From a virus, in the IMG/VR virus record IMGVR_UViG_3300035162_004390, positions 1-45,120 of that record: a DNA stretch of 45,120 nucleotides. The stretch is one strand, 5' to 3'. The notes beneath the pieces are model-generated. The model made no database searches and had not been told where the DNA came from. It saw nothing but the letters and a program-made list of their open reading frames with translations. This document shows positions 16,391 through 24,426 of this stretch, in pieces; within the stretch, counting starts at the first letter, position 1; every line of letters begins with the position of its first letter. The position numbers and the translations under genes were made by a program.

Positions 16391-18588
16391 GCACTAGCAG
16401 CACGCCGATCCGCGTCGAGCTACACGGCTTCCTCCCAGGCGAGGAAGCCAAGGGCATTCGCTCAGACCTTAAAGCCGCGCGAGACGTCACACCGTTCGTC
16501 ACGTCGGTGCAGTTTCAATCCGGCGTGGCGGCACCCTGGGAGACCATCACCGTTCGCATGGATATTCCGTTGGAGCAACTGTCGAATGTGATCCCCGGCC
16601 GCGTGTATCTCGACAACGGCAAACACAAGCGACGCCAGCCGGAGACGGGGTTTTGGGTTGTGCTCCGCACCCGTGCGAAAGGGCCGGCGCTGGCCTGGGG
16701 GCGGTGTATCTCGATCGGAACGGGCCTCAAGGTAGACGCGGAAGGTGGCAACATACGATCGACGCCGGTGATTCTGAGCTGTGAGTCTTGGTTTTCGACG
16801 GTCCACAAATCGAGGATCGTGCTAGGCGTGGCGGGGTATTGGGCCATTCCGGGGTTCGTGTGGCTATACACCGGCTGGATAACCAGCATCAAAGGTGTAC
16901 TGGCCACGCTCCTAAAAAACACGCCGGGTCCGTCACTTAACAAGTTGTGGCAGAGTCTGGCCAATATGCGGATCCCCAGTTCGCTGGTCACAACGGCAAC
17001 CTACGGCGAGCAAATACCGCTGGTATTCGACCGAGAGACCATGGAGACGTTCGCGCCAATGCGCGCACCGCAGCACATTGACGTCCCAGGCCACGCAATC
17101 AACGCGCTGTCGAGCATCCTACCAGCCGGCACGCTGGGCGAATGGCTATCGGCCAGCTTTGCGGGGCCGGCGGAGCTGATCGAATTTTTCCCTTCGCTAG
17201 AGCACCCGCACTCAAACTATAAAGAAAACACAGACCTGACGGCGATAGGCGATGCGTTGGGCGGTGCACAGCCGGTGTTGGTCTACAGGATCAAGCCGCA
17301 CCTCCATGCCCCGATCTCGAAGGCGCGGGTTCAGGCGTTCATAGATCAAGATCAGAAGCTGACAGGCGTAAAAAAAACCTCCTTTAAGCCGGATTCCGAG
17401 ACCGTAGGGCTATGGCAGACGCCCAGTGTGCAAAAGGTAGACGTAGACTGGTACTACTTCCCGGCCGACGAGGTTCGCAGCATCTCGCTTCAGTGGAGCG
17501 ACGGCGACCGGGTTAATATGACCTACGCGCGAACGCCTATGAATCCAGGCTCCCAGTTCGAGCTGCGCGGTGCGTTCGGCACGCCGATCGTGGATAAGGG
17601 CGAGATTCTGAAGCATGGCCTACGCGCACGCGACATTCACTGGCCATTTTTTCCAACCGTCAAGACTCCGACCATCAAGACAGAGGCGATAGCGAGGCGG
17701 CACGTTGACGCCATCGCAGAGCTGGCGTGGGCATTCACGAGCGACGGCAGCACGCGCGCACGCGGCATCGTCGAGACGCTTTACAAACCATGGATCAAGG
17801 CCGGCTACTGGGTTTTCATCACACTGCCGGTTGGCGAGCTGACAGGCTACGTCGAAAACGTGCGGCATTCCGTCGAGGTAAACGGCGACAACGTATCGGC
17901 ACGTACAGAGCTGCAACTGTCGCGGATGCTCCTACGTGAGTCGTCGAAATTCATACAACCCTACTTCAACAGCCCCGACCACACTCAGCGCCAGTCCCAG
18001 CCAACGCGCACACGTGCCGGGCCGCTGCCTAAGACAATCACGCCGGCCTCCGAGAAGGCCGCACGGGCGAAAGATAAGAAAGACGGGCCGACTGAGCACT
18101 TCACGTGGTTCGAGCTGGACCGCTACGGAGACCGCGGGACCCTCCCAGGCAGCGAGGAAAACTTGATGGCGCTGGCGCTGGCGCTAGAGGAGATCCGCCT
18201 AACGGCTAACGTACCTATCTCTATAACCTTCCACGGCGGCCTGAACGGCAAGAAGATGGACGCATACCGACTACTGCACGGGTATGTGGAGGTCGGCGTC
18301 GTCGAGTACAAGAGGGACCCGATTGGCGTCTTTCTGATCGGTAAGGACGGCAAAAAGATCCGCAAGCCGGAGATCCGCAAAAAGACGTCACGGCACCGGG
18401 AAGGCACGGCCGCCGACCTGCGACCTAAAGGCATGACGGCGGCGGCGCTACACACCATCATCCTGGGGCTGATCTTAGACGGCACGATCCCCGACGGCGG
18501 TGTTGGCCTCTATGACACTTTCGTGCACTACGATCAGCGCACCAAGCCGGCCCGCTGGGATGAGCATACAAAGGGAGCTGACGAATGA
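16387..18588 (+). CDS. Baseplate hub protein with C-terminal M15-type peptidase domain
   Basis: This 733-residue protein overlaps the tape measure by 4 bases. Residues 1-540 resemble gpD/gp27-type hub proteins by position and beta-rich make-up (SVQFQSGVAAPWETITVRMD; GYVENVRHSVEVNGDNVSARTEL). From about residue 570 it matches the Peptidase_M15_3 pattern: EHFTWFEL, LALALEEIR, SRHREGTAADL (candidate zinc ligands His670 and Asp677) and GGVGLYDTFVHYDQR (His714), ending ARWDE. M15 enzymes cut peptide cross-links of peptidoglycan. A hub carrying its own peptidase would open the cell wall locally during DNA entry. The domain order is seen; the infection role is inferred. Confidence 0.75.
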   Translation: MSTSSTPIRVELHGFLPGEEAKGIRSDLKAARDVTPFVTSVQFQSGVAAPWETITVRMDIPLEQLSNVIPGRVYLDNGKHKRRQPETGFWVVLRTRAKGPALAWGRCISIGTGLKVDAEGGNIRSTPVILSCESWFSTVHKSRIVLGVAGYWAIPGFVWLYTGWITSIKGVLATLLKNTPGPSLNKLWQSLANMRIPSSLVTTATYGEQIPLVFDRETMETFAPMRAPQHIDVPGHAINALSSILPAGTLGEWLSASFAGPAELIEFFPSLEHPHSNYKENTDLTAIGDALGGAQPVLVYRIKPHLHAPISKARVQAFIDQDQKLTGVKKTSFKPDSETVGLWQTPSVQKVDVDWYYFPADEVRSISLQWSDGDRVNMTYARTPMNPGSQFELRGAFGTPIVDKGEILKHGLRARDIHWPFFPTVKTPTIKTEAIARRHVDAIAELAWAFTSDGSTRARGIVETLYKPWIKAGYWVFITLPVGELTGYVENVRHSVEVNGDNVSARTELQLSRMLLRESSKFIQPYFNSPDHTQRQSQPTRTRAGPLPKTITPASEKAARAKDKKDGPTEHFTWFELDRYGDRGTLPGSEENLMALALALEEIRLTANVPISITFHGGLNGKKMDAYRLLHGYVEVGVVEYKRDPIGVFLIGKDGKKIRKPEIRKKTSRHREGTAADLRPKGMTAAALHTIILGLILDGTIPDGGVGLYDTFVHYDQRTKPARWDEHTKGADE

Positions 18589-19382
18589 ACGGGCACCGCA
18601 TCGCCATCGTGCAAAGGGTGTATGCCAGCCGGGCCGGCTCGCCGGTCGCTGACATTCTCGACGAATACGGCGGTGTTTACATCGGCGTGCGGTTTCTCGG
18701 CCTGGGCGGCGGTGGCGACGCCTCCGACGCGCGCGTTTACATTCCGCCGACTGAGGCCAACCCCAACGCAACCCCCGACGCATCCGGGGGATCGGAGGTG
18801 TTGATCTCGATGCCCGATCGCGTCGGAGGCTGGCCAGTTATCGTCGGCAGCTTCCACAACGGGCAGGCCGATAGCCGCATGGTCAAGCGTGAGGAAAGCG
18901 TTGCGGCCGACGCGGAATTCCCCTCCACGAACGATCCCGCAGACGTGGCCATCGAAGCCGGCTCGGCCCGCATCGTGATCAGCAAAGACGGCGATATTGT
19001 GCTGGACACATCGGCCAGCGGTAAGCCGATCAGGCTACAACTCGGCGGCGAGCTGCGCATCAGTCGCAGCGGTGACAGCTCCGAAGGCCTGCTACTCTCT
19101 GGCCCGACGTTGCTCGCGCTGGGCACGATGATCGACAAGTACGATGCCATCGGAAAACGGCTGGCGGCCGTTGAAACAGCCTTAGCCGCTGCCCTTGCCG
19201 CGGGATCGGCCGCCGTCACGGACGCACCGGTGGCGATCAACGGGGGGTACATCGCGTTCGCCGCATCGATCGCCCCCGCATTGAGCGTGGCACCCTACAT
19301 CGGCAGCACAAAGCCGGGCGATGAAACGGTGTCTCGATCTGCTACTGTGCCAGCAGCCACGCGGGGGGATACACTGCCATGA
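18585..19382 (+). CDS. Baseplate spike / OB-fold central protein
   Basis: This 265-residue protein is coupled by a 4-base overlap to the hub gene. Its N-terminal half is consistent with the OB domain of gpV/gp5-type spike proteins (VADILDEYGGVYIGVRFLG, SEVLISMPDRVGGWPVIVGSF). It is followed by a short beta-helix-like segment (SARIVISKDGDIVLDTS, IRLQLGGELRISRSGDSS) and an alanine-rich helical part. Spike proteins form the trimeric tip that pierces the envelope. Position between hub and wedge genes supports the call. Confidence 0.7.
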   Translation: MNGHRIAIVQRVYASRAGSPVADILDEYGGVYIGVRFLGLGGGGDASDARVYIPPTEANPNATPDASGGSEVLISMPDRVGGWPVIVGSFHNGQADSRMVKREESVAADAEFPSTNDPADVAIEAGSARIVISKDGDIVLDTSASGKPIRLQLGGELRISRSGDSSEGLLLSGPTLLALGTMIDKYDAIGKRLAAVETALAAALAAGSAAVTDAPVAINGGYIAFAASIAPALSVAPYIGSTKPGDETVSRSATVPAATRGDTLP

Positions 19383-20935
19383 GCCTAGCAGACCTACAGA
19401 AAGTGCCGATCCCGTACATCATGGAAATATGGCACCGCGGCGGTATCGTCCGCAGCGTGTCACTACCCCGCGGCCCCTCATCCATGCAGTATTCGCGGGC
19501 CGGCGGTACGGTGCTCAGTCACACGCTCGGCAAGACGCCGATCCGCGAAGAGACCGAACATCGCGAATGGAAAATCAAGCTATCAGGCCGCAGCGGTACA
19601 GCTCGCAGGCCCGGCTATAACGAAAAGGGCGAAGTTCGGTCGCTCACCGGCCTTGAGGCCGTCGATGAATTCGGTTGGTTCCTCGATACGGTGCAAAACT
19701 ACACGGTGAAAAAGAGCGCGCACTACCTCTACAACCCCGATAAATACCGAAAGGGGCTGCGGACTACCGCGCTGGTATTCCGCGCGATCAATGAGAAAGT
19801 GCACCTGTTCGTCAAGGTCGATAGCTGGTCCTGGGATCGCGACGTGCAAAACAGCCGCATGGGCGCGGTGTGGAGCCTCAGCCTCACCGGCTGGGCCTAC
19901 GCGGCGGCACCTGTGCCGACTAGCATCTTCGGCGGCCTCGCGAAACTAACGGAGCTGGCGGCGGCGTTCATCCGCATCGGAACCGATCAAGCGGCGAAGG
20001 TTGAAAACGTGCTCACCAACACGCGCGGAGACCTCGAAGGGCTGCGCGCACCGGCGCGGGAGCTGTCCGCGCTGCTATCGTCATACACGCGATCTGCACA
20101 GCAAACCAACGCCATCGCCAGCCCGCTCACGTTCGCCTCCGACGTTTTCGTACTGGCAGACCAAGCGCAGGCCATTATCTACGAGCTGGGAAGCGGCATT
20201 GTCACCGGCGATGGGCTGCGAGGCCTAGACGAGATCCGCACGGGTGCCCTAGAGCTGATAGGCATGGCAGGCGGCGGGCCAAGCAACATTGCATCAGCCC
20301 GCATAAAAAGCGGCTTCCCGCTGGGCAACGGATCGAAGTACAACATTCCGTCGCTAGTCTGGACCCCCACCATCGTCGTGCTGCCAAACGACACGCTGCA
20401 ATCTATCGCGCTGCGGGCATACGGCGACGCGGCGCTATGGGTCCAGATTGCGATCCACAACGGCTGGCAAGACTCCCTACACGATGCCAACGGTAAGCCG
20501 CTGGCACCCGGCGACGAGCTGCTTCTACCGGGCACACCAAGCGCCGATGGGGCGCTAACGCCAGACCTTTACGGAACGGACCTCTACGTTGACGCAGACG
20601 GCAACCTTGAGCTGACGGATGACGGCGACGTCCGCACCGTTCGCGGCGTAGCGAACCTAACGCAGGCGCTCACCCGGCGGCTGACCACGCGGCTGGGGGA
20701 CGTCGCCACCGCACAGGGCTATGGGTTGGTCGTGGCCCCCGGAGATCTTATGTCCCTTGAGACCGCGGGCTACCTCGCGTCGCATTCCCGCGAACAGCTA
20801 CTAGCGGACCCCCGCGTCGGCGAGGTGTTGAGCCTCGCGGTGGTCGATCTAGGCGATACTCTTGACCTAGACGCGGCCATCGCCGTTGTAGGAGATACCG
20901 TACCCCTCAATATCGTTGCGCCGTTAGCCGTCTAG
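19379..20935 (+). CDS. Baseplate protein: N-terminal DNA-circulation-like domain, LysM, gp25-like wedge
   Basis: This 518-residue protein combines three parts. Residues 1-180 form a beta-rich virion domain (SMQYSRAGGTVLSHTLGK, WSLSLTGWAYAA). Residues about 329-387 match a LysM domain (VVLPNDTLQSIALRAYGDAA, then IAIHNGW and LAPGDELLLPG). Residues 388-518 match gp25/gpW-like baseplate wedge proteins (DLYVDADGNLELTDDGDVRTV, NLTQALTRRLTTRLGD). LysM domains bind peptidoglycan or act as assembly clamps near the hub. Finding LysM and gp25-like parts in one chain is a fusion of components often made by separate genes. It overlaps the spike gene by 4 bases. Confidence 0.7.
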   Translation: MSLADLQKVPIPYIMEIWHRGGIVRSVSLPRGPSSMQYSRAGGTVLSHTLGKTPIREETEHREWKIKLSGRSGTARRPGYNEKGEVRSLTGLEAVDEFGWFLDTVQNYTVKKSAHYLYNPDKYRKGLRTTALVFRAINEKVHLFVKVDSWSWDRDVQNSRMGAVWSLSLTGWAYAAAPVPTSIFGGLAKLTELAAAFIRIGTDQAAKVENVLTNTRGDLEGLRAPARELSALLSSYTRSAQQTNAIASPLTFASDVFVLADQAQAIIYELGSGIVTGDGLRGLDEIRTGALELIGMAGGGPSNIASARIKSGFPLGNGSKYNIPSLVWTPTIVVLPNDTLQSIALRAYGDAALWVQIAIHNGWQDSLHDANGKPLAPGDELLLPGTPSADGALTPDLYGTDLYVDADGNLELTDDGDVRTVRGVANLTQALTRRLTTRLGDVATAQGYGLVVAPGDLMSLETAGYLASHSREQLLADPRVGEVLSLAVVDLGDTLDLDAAIAVVGDTVPLNIVAPLAV

Positions 20936-20962
20936 GCGCTATGCTGCGCGCGGAGATCTACC

Positions 20963-22351
20963 ATGCCCTACACCCCAAAAAACGCGCAAGAGCTGCTACA
21001 AAGCCTCGCATCTCGGATTGTGGCGTTGACTAAGCTCACCGATCTCGCTGAGGGGTCCGTGCTCCGATTGATCGTGGAATCCGTCGCGGAATCACTGGCC
21101 GGCGTGGAGCTGCGCTTGAAGCGCATCCGCGATAGCTTCTATCTCGACAATCCAGACCTCGCCGGTGCGGACCTAGATGAGCGTCTAGGCGAGCTGCCAC
21201 TAGGCGGCGTGTCTCGGCAGGGGGAGTCTGCCGCTACCGGCGACGTGCTGTCCGTCACGCGGGTCAATGCGGCGGCGGCGCTCACCATCCCAGTGGGATC
21301 GCTGGTAGGTCGCCATGACGACGAAACGCTGCTCTACCGGGTTGCGCTCAACTACACGATGGGCATCGGCGTCACGACGTTGACCAACATTCAGATCACG
21401 GCGCTTGTGCTCGGAAGCGTGGGCAACGCGCCGTCTGGCACCATCACGCAACTTGTTGATATGCCTTCCGATCTAGTGGGTTGTACCAACGTCGGCCCGT
21501 TGATTAACGGCGTAGATGAGCAGCCCGACGATCAGGCTCGGGCGATGGGTATCAGCTACCTATCCAGCCTCGCGCGCACGCTGCCGGAGGCCCAGGTCTA
21601 CATGGCGAAAAGTTTCGTTGCCAGCGACTCGACGCAGGTGCGCTTCGCCAACGTCTGGGAAGATCCATCACGGCCCGCATACGGCCGGCTGGTAGTAGAC
21701 GACGGAACCGGCCTAGCAGGGCTCAAACGGGCCGGTGCTGCGTCCAGCGGCATCGTACCGGCCGCCGGCCAGCGCATCGTGTGGCATGAGGCCCCGGCCA
21801 CGGTGGAGATAGAGAATATCAGCGTCACCCGCGGAGCTGCGACGGTGGTGCTGTCGCGTGCGACTGGCGATTTTGTATCCATCCCGGAACGCGGCCTGTG
21901 CTACGTCGCGGCCGGTAAGCTGGTAAGCGGCGACGTATGGAACATTACAGGCTATTCCGTATATACGGGCATCCTGTCTGAGCTACAGTCTGAGGTGGAG
22001 GGTGATCCATCCGACGCGGCCCGGCCCGGATGGCGCGCGGCGACCACGCGCCTACAGGTTATGCCGCCTGTCGTCCAGATTGTGGGGATCGGATATACCA
22101 GCGTGCCGGTGTCTGGCTCGGATGCTGCGACGGTGTCAGCCGCTGCCAAGGATGCGCTCATCGCCTACCTCGCCACACTGGCGCCGGGTGCGCCGCTCTA
22201 CGTCGCGCAGCTCTACGATGCGATCATGAGCACCACCGACCTACTGTCGATCCGATTCTGGATGGGCGGTACCAGCACACCGCTGGACGACGTCTACCCC
22301 GCCGACGATACCGTTGTCCGATCGGACGCAGCCAACGTGAATGAGGTCTAA
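20963..22351 (+). CDS. Baseplate wedge protein, gpJ-like
   Basis: This 462-residue protein has the baseplate J family pattern: an N-terminal LLQSLASRIVALTKLTDLAEGSVLRLIVE block, DLDERLGELPLGGVSRQGES, then a beta-rich region with IPVGSLVGRHDDETLLYR and the VGSVGNAPSGTITQL-type segment, and an acidic C-terminus. J-like wedges bridge the gp25-like protein and fibres in the baseplate. The gene follows the gp25-like fusion after 27 bases. Confidence 0.85.
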   Translation: MPYTPKNAQELLQSLASRIVALTKLTDLAEGSVLRLIVESVAESLAGVELRLKRIRDSFYLDNPDLAGADLDERLGELPLGGVSRQGESAATGDVLSVTRVNAAAALTIPVGSLVGRHDDETLLYRVALNYTMGIGVTTLTNIQITALVLGSVGNAPSGTITQLVDMPSDLVGCTNVGPLINGVDEQPDDQARAMGISYLSSLARTLPEAQVYMAKSFVASDSTQVRFANVWEDPSRPAYGRLVVDDGTGLAGLKRAGAASSGIVPAAGQRIVWHEAPATVEIENISVTRGAATVVLSRATGDFVSIPERGLCYVAAGKLVSGDVWNITGYSVYTGILSELQSEVEGDPSDAARPGWRAATTRLQVMPPVVQIVGIGYTSVPVSGSDAATVSAAAKDALIAYLATLAPGAPLYVAQLYDAIMSTTDLLSIRFWMGGTSTPLDDVYPADDTVVRSDAANVNEV

Positions 22352-22353
22352 AT

Positions 22354-23673
22354 ATGCCACAGCAATCTATACAGTTCTACGATAACGAACGGCTAGACAA
22401 AATCGATGCCGACGCCATCCACGCCCTCGTGTATGCCCATATCGGCGAGGTCATGGGCGCACTGCTGGGGTTCTCAGCCGGCTGCCTGAGTGTGCCGTCG
22501 ATCACACTAAGCACGGCCGCGGGCAAGTTCTACATCAACTTCGGCCCGTTCATGTACGCGCGTTCGGTGCGTACCTTGGCAGACGGCGCCACGGGCCGGG
22601 CCTGGGCTACGGAGATCGGCACGGTCGATGTTGCCAGTGGCTCCCAACTCAGCACCCTAGAGTACAGCTCGGTGAGGGCCTACGCGGCCACGCAGATCGC
22701 GGGCGGTCTAGTGCCGGCAACGGCAACGGCGGCCTTCCCATTCCTCTGGGCGAGGCCCTACGATAACAACGAGGACTCCGATGGACGCCGTAAATGGGAC
22801 ACCGTTGGTGGATCAGAGGTGCCGTTTACGGCCACCACACGCACCACGCGCCGGTCATACCTGGGGTTGTCGGCGACTAACCCCGGCAGCGGCGCGACCG
22901 CGTGGTCGCCGATCGGCAAGATCGTGGACTGGCCAAACGTGGCCGGTGCCGACCCTGGCGATCCACTGATCGTCCCGCTCACCGTCTGGGACAACGAAGA
23001 GGCCCACGCGGCCGGTGGCTACCCTGCGAGCTGGTACACCTCAGCCTACGATGCGACCAACGACGCAACCGGTGTGGACGTCGCATCGCTGGCCTACGCG
23101 ACGCGCGAAGGTGTGACGATCCCAGACAACCTCGGCGGCGATGCCACTGGCGGGTTCGATGGCTCCAAGATCAACGAAAAGGGCCTGGGCCTAGTCCAGC
23201 TCCTAGCGTTCTCACGTGGGCGCATCCAGCGCATGCTGACAGGCAATAGCAGCAAACCGTGGTGGGAGGTGCCGTTAAGCACCGAAAACCTCGAAACGCT
23301 AGCACTCAGCGCAACGGGACAGGGGCTAGCACTCACAGTATTGCAGGCGCTCCCGGTGACGTGGTTCGCCGGGTATGTGCACTGGGACGGGGCGGCGTAC
23401 ACCCTCGCAGGCGGCAGTGGCGGCGGTAGCTACGGAATCGGCAGCATCAACCGGCTGGGGCAGGGTACCGTTGAGGTGTTCGCCTCGGCCGCGCTGCCGG
23501 GCGGCAGCACACTACTGTCGATCAGCGTGACGCCCACCCCCGGCGTCTACACCACGCGCACCGGCATGGCGGCGATCCACGGGGCTAGCCCTGGGGGCAT
23601 TGCGCAGCTCTTCGACGCTGCGGGCGCTCTACAGGATGGCCCATTCTACATCGTAGCCCAGCGGAGCGCATAA
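22354..23673 (+). CDS. Baseplate / tail fibre protein
   Basis: This 439-residue protein starts 2 bases after the J-like gene and ends directly against the next ATG. The N-terminus is helical (FYDNERLDKIDADAIHALVY), then beta-rich and Ser/Thr/Gly-rich segments follow (VPFTATTRTTRRSYLGLSA, GTVEVFASAALPGGST). Such composition fits a fibre or wedge-associated virion protein. I do not recognise a family. Confidence 0.55.
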   Translation: MPQQSIQFYDNERLDKIDADAIHALVYAHIGEVMGALLGFSAGCLSVPSITLSTAAGKFYINFGPFMYARSVRTLADGATGRAWATEIGTVDVASGSQLSTLEYSSVRAYAATQIAGGLVPATATAAFPFLWARPYDNNEDSDGRRKWDTVGGSEVPFTATTRTTRRSYLGLSATNPGSGATAWSPIGKIVDWPNVAGADPGDPLIVPLTVWDNEEAHAAGGYPASWYTSAYDATNDATGVDVASLAYATREGVTIPDNLGGDATGGFDGSKINEKGLGLVQLLAFSRGRIQRMLTGNSSKPWWEVPLSTENLETLALSATGQGLALTVLQALPVTWFAGYVHWDGAAYTLAGGSGGGSYGIGSINRLGQGTVEVFASAALPGGSTLLSISVTPTPGVYTTRTGMAAIHGASPGGIAQLFDAAGALQDGPFYIVAQRSA

Positions 23674-24426
23674 ATGACCGTCATTATGTACGCAAGCGGC
23701 GACTCTTCGCCGTTGGTGAGCCCAGACGTCAACCCTGAGATCGACCTATCCACCGGCGGTGGCCCGCTGCCGGTGACGTCCATCCAGCTCTACGGCAACG
23801 GCACGGATAGCACCGACGCATCGCCGACCTGGGTATACACCTGGGAGCTACTGGCTGTGCCGACTGGCAGCACTGCATCCCTCAGCTCTACCAGCGCGCA
23901 AAACCCGACGCTCAATGGTGTGGATCTGTGGGGCAACTACTTGATATACCTCAAGGGTGTGAACTCCAACAACGCCGCGGCAAGCCCCGTCGATCCGATC
24001 CAGTCTGAATCGGTGTCGTTTGTGACCGTCGAGGTCAAGAGCAGCATCCAGGCGCTTCGCAAGGTCGCACCCGGCCAGCGTGACTGGGTCACGGTCCTGC
24101 ACGACCTTGCGAGCGCCGTCGAGACTATGGGCGCGGCCCCCCTGTTGAGCCCCGTGCATGAATTCGCCACCACGCCAGTCGCCGTGCTCACGTCCCATCG
24201 CTACATACTACTGCGCAACTCGGCACCTATGACCGTGAATCTGCCGGTCGGTGTGGCCGGGCAGGTTTTCGCGATCAAGGACAAGGGCGGCAACGCGGGG
24301 ACGTGGCCGATCACTATCGTGCCCAACGGTGCGGAGACGATCGATTCTGCCGCAACCTACGCCTTCAACGCAGCATTCAAATCTATCGAGCTGGTATTTA
24401 GCGGCTCGGATTGGAGCGTGATCTAA
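23674..24426 (+). CDS. Tail fibre-like protein with Ig-like N-terminal domain
   Basis: This 250-residue protein begins with a beta-sandwich-like stretch (residues 1-120; PTWVYTWELLAVPTGSTASL, NPTLNGVDLWGNYLIYL) resembling PKD/Ig-like domains. It ends with a segment common to phage fibre tips: YILLRNSAPMTVNLPVGVAG, QVFAIKDKGGNAGTWPITIV, ETIDSAATYAF and SGSDWSVI. The tip pattern suggests receptor binding or trimer formation. Its last base is shared with the next ATG (TAATG). Confidence 0.6.
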   Translation: MTVIMYASGDSSPLVSPDVNPEIDLSTGGGPLPVTSIQLYGNGTDSTDASPTWVYTWELLAVPTGSTASLSSTSAQNPTLNGVDLWGNYLIYLKGVNSNNAAASPVDPIQSESVSFVTVEVKSSIQALRKVAPGQRDWVTVLHDLASAVETMGAAPLLSPVHEFATTPVAVLTSHRYILLRNSAPMTVNLPVGVAGQVFAIKDKGGNAGTWPITIVPNGAETIDSAATYAFNAAFKSIELVFSGSDWSVI

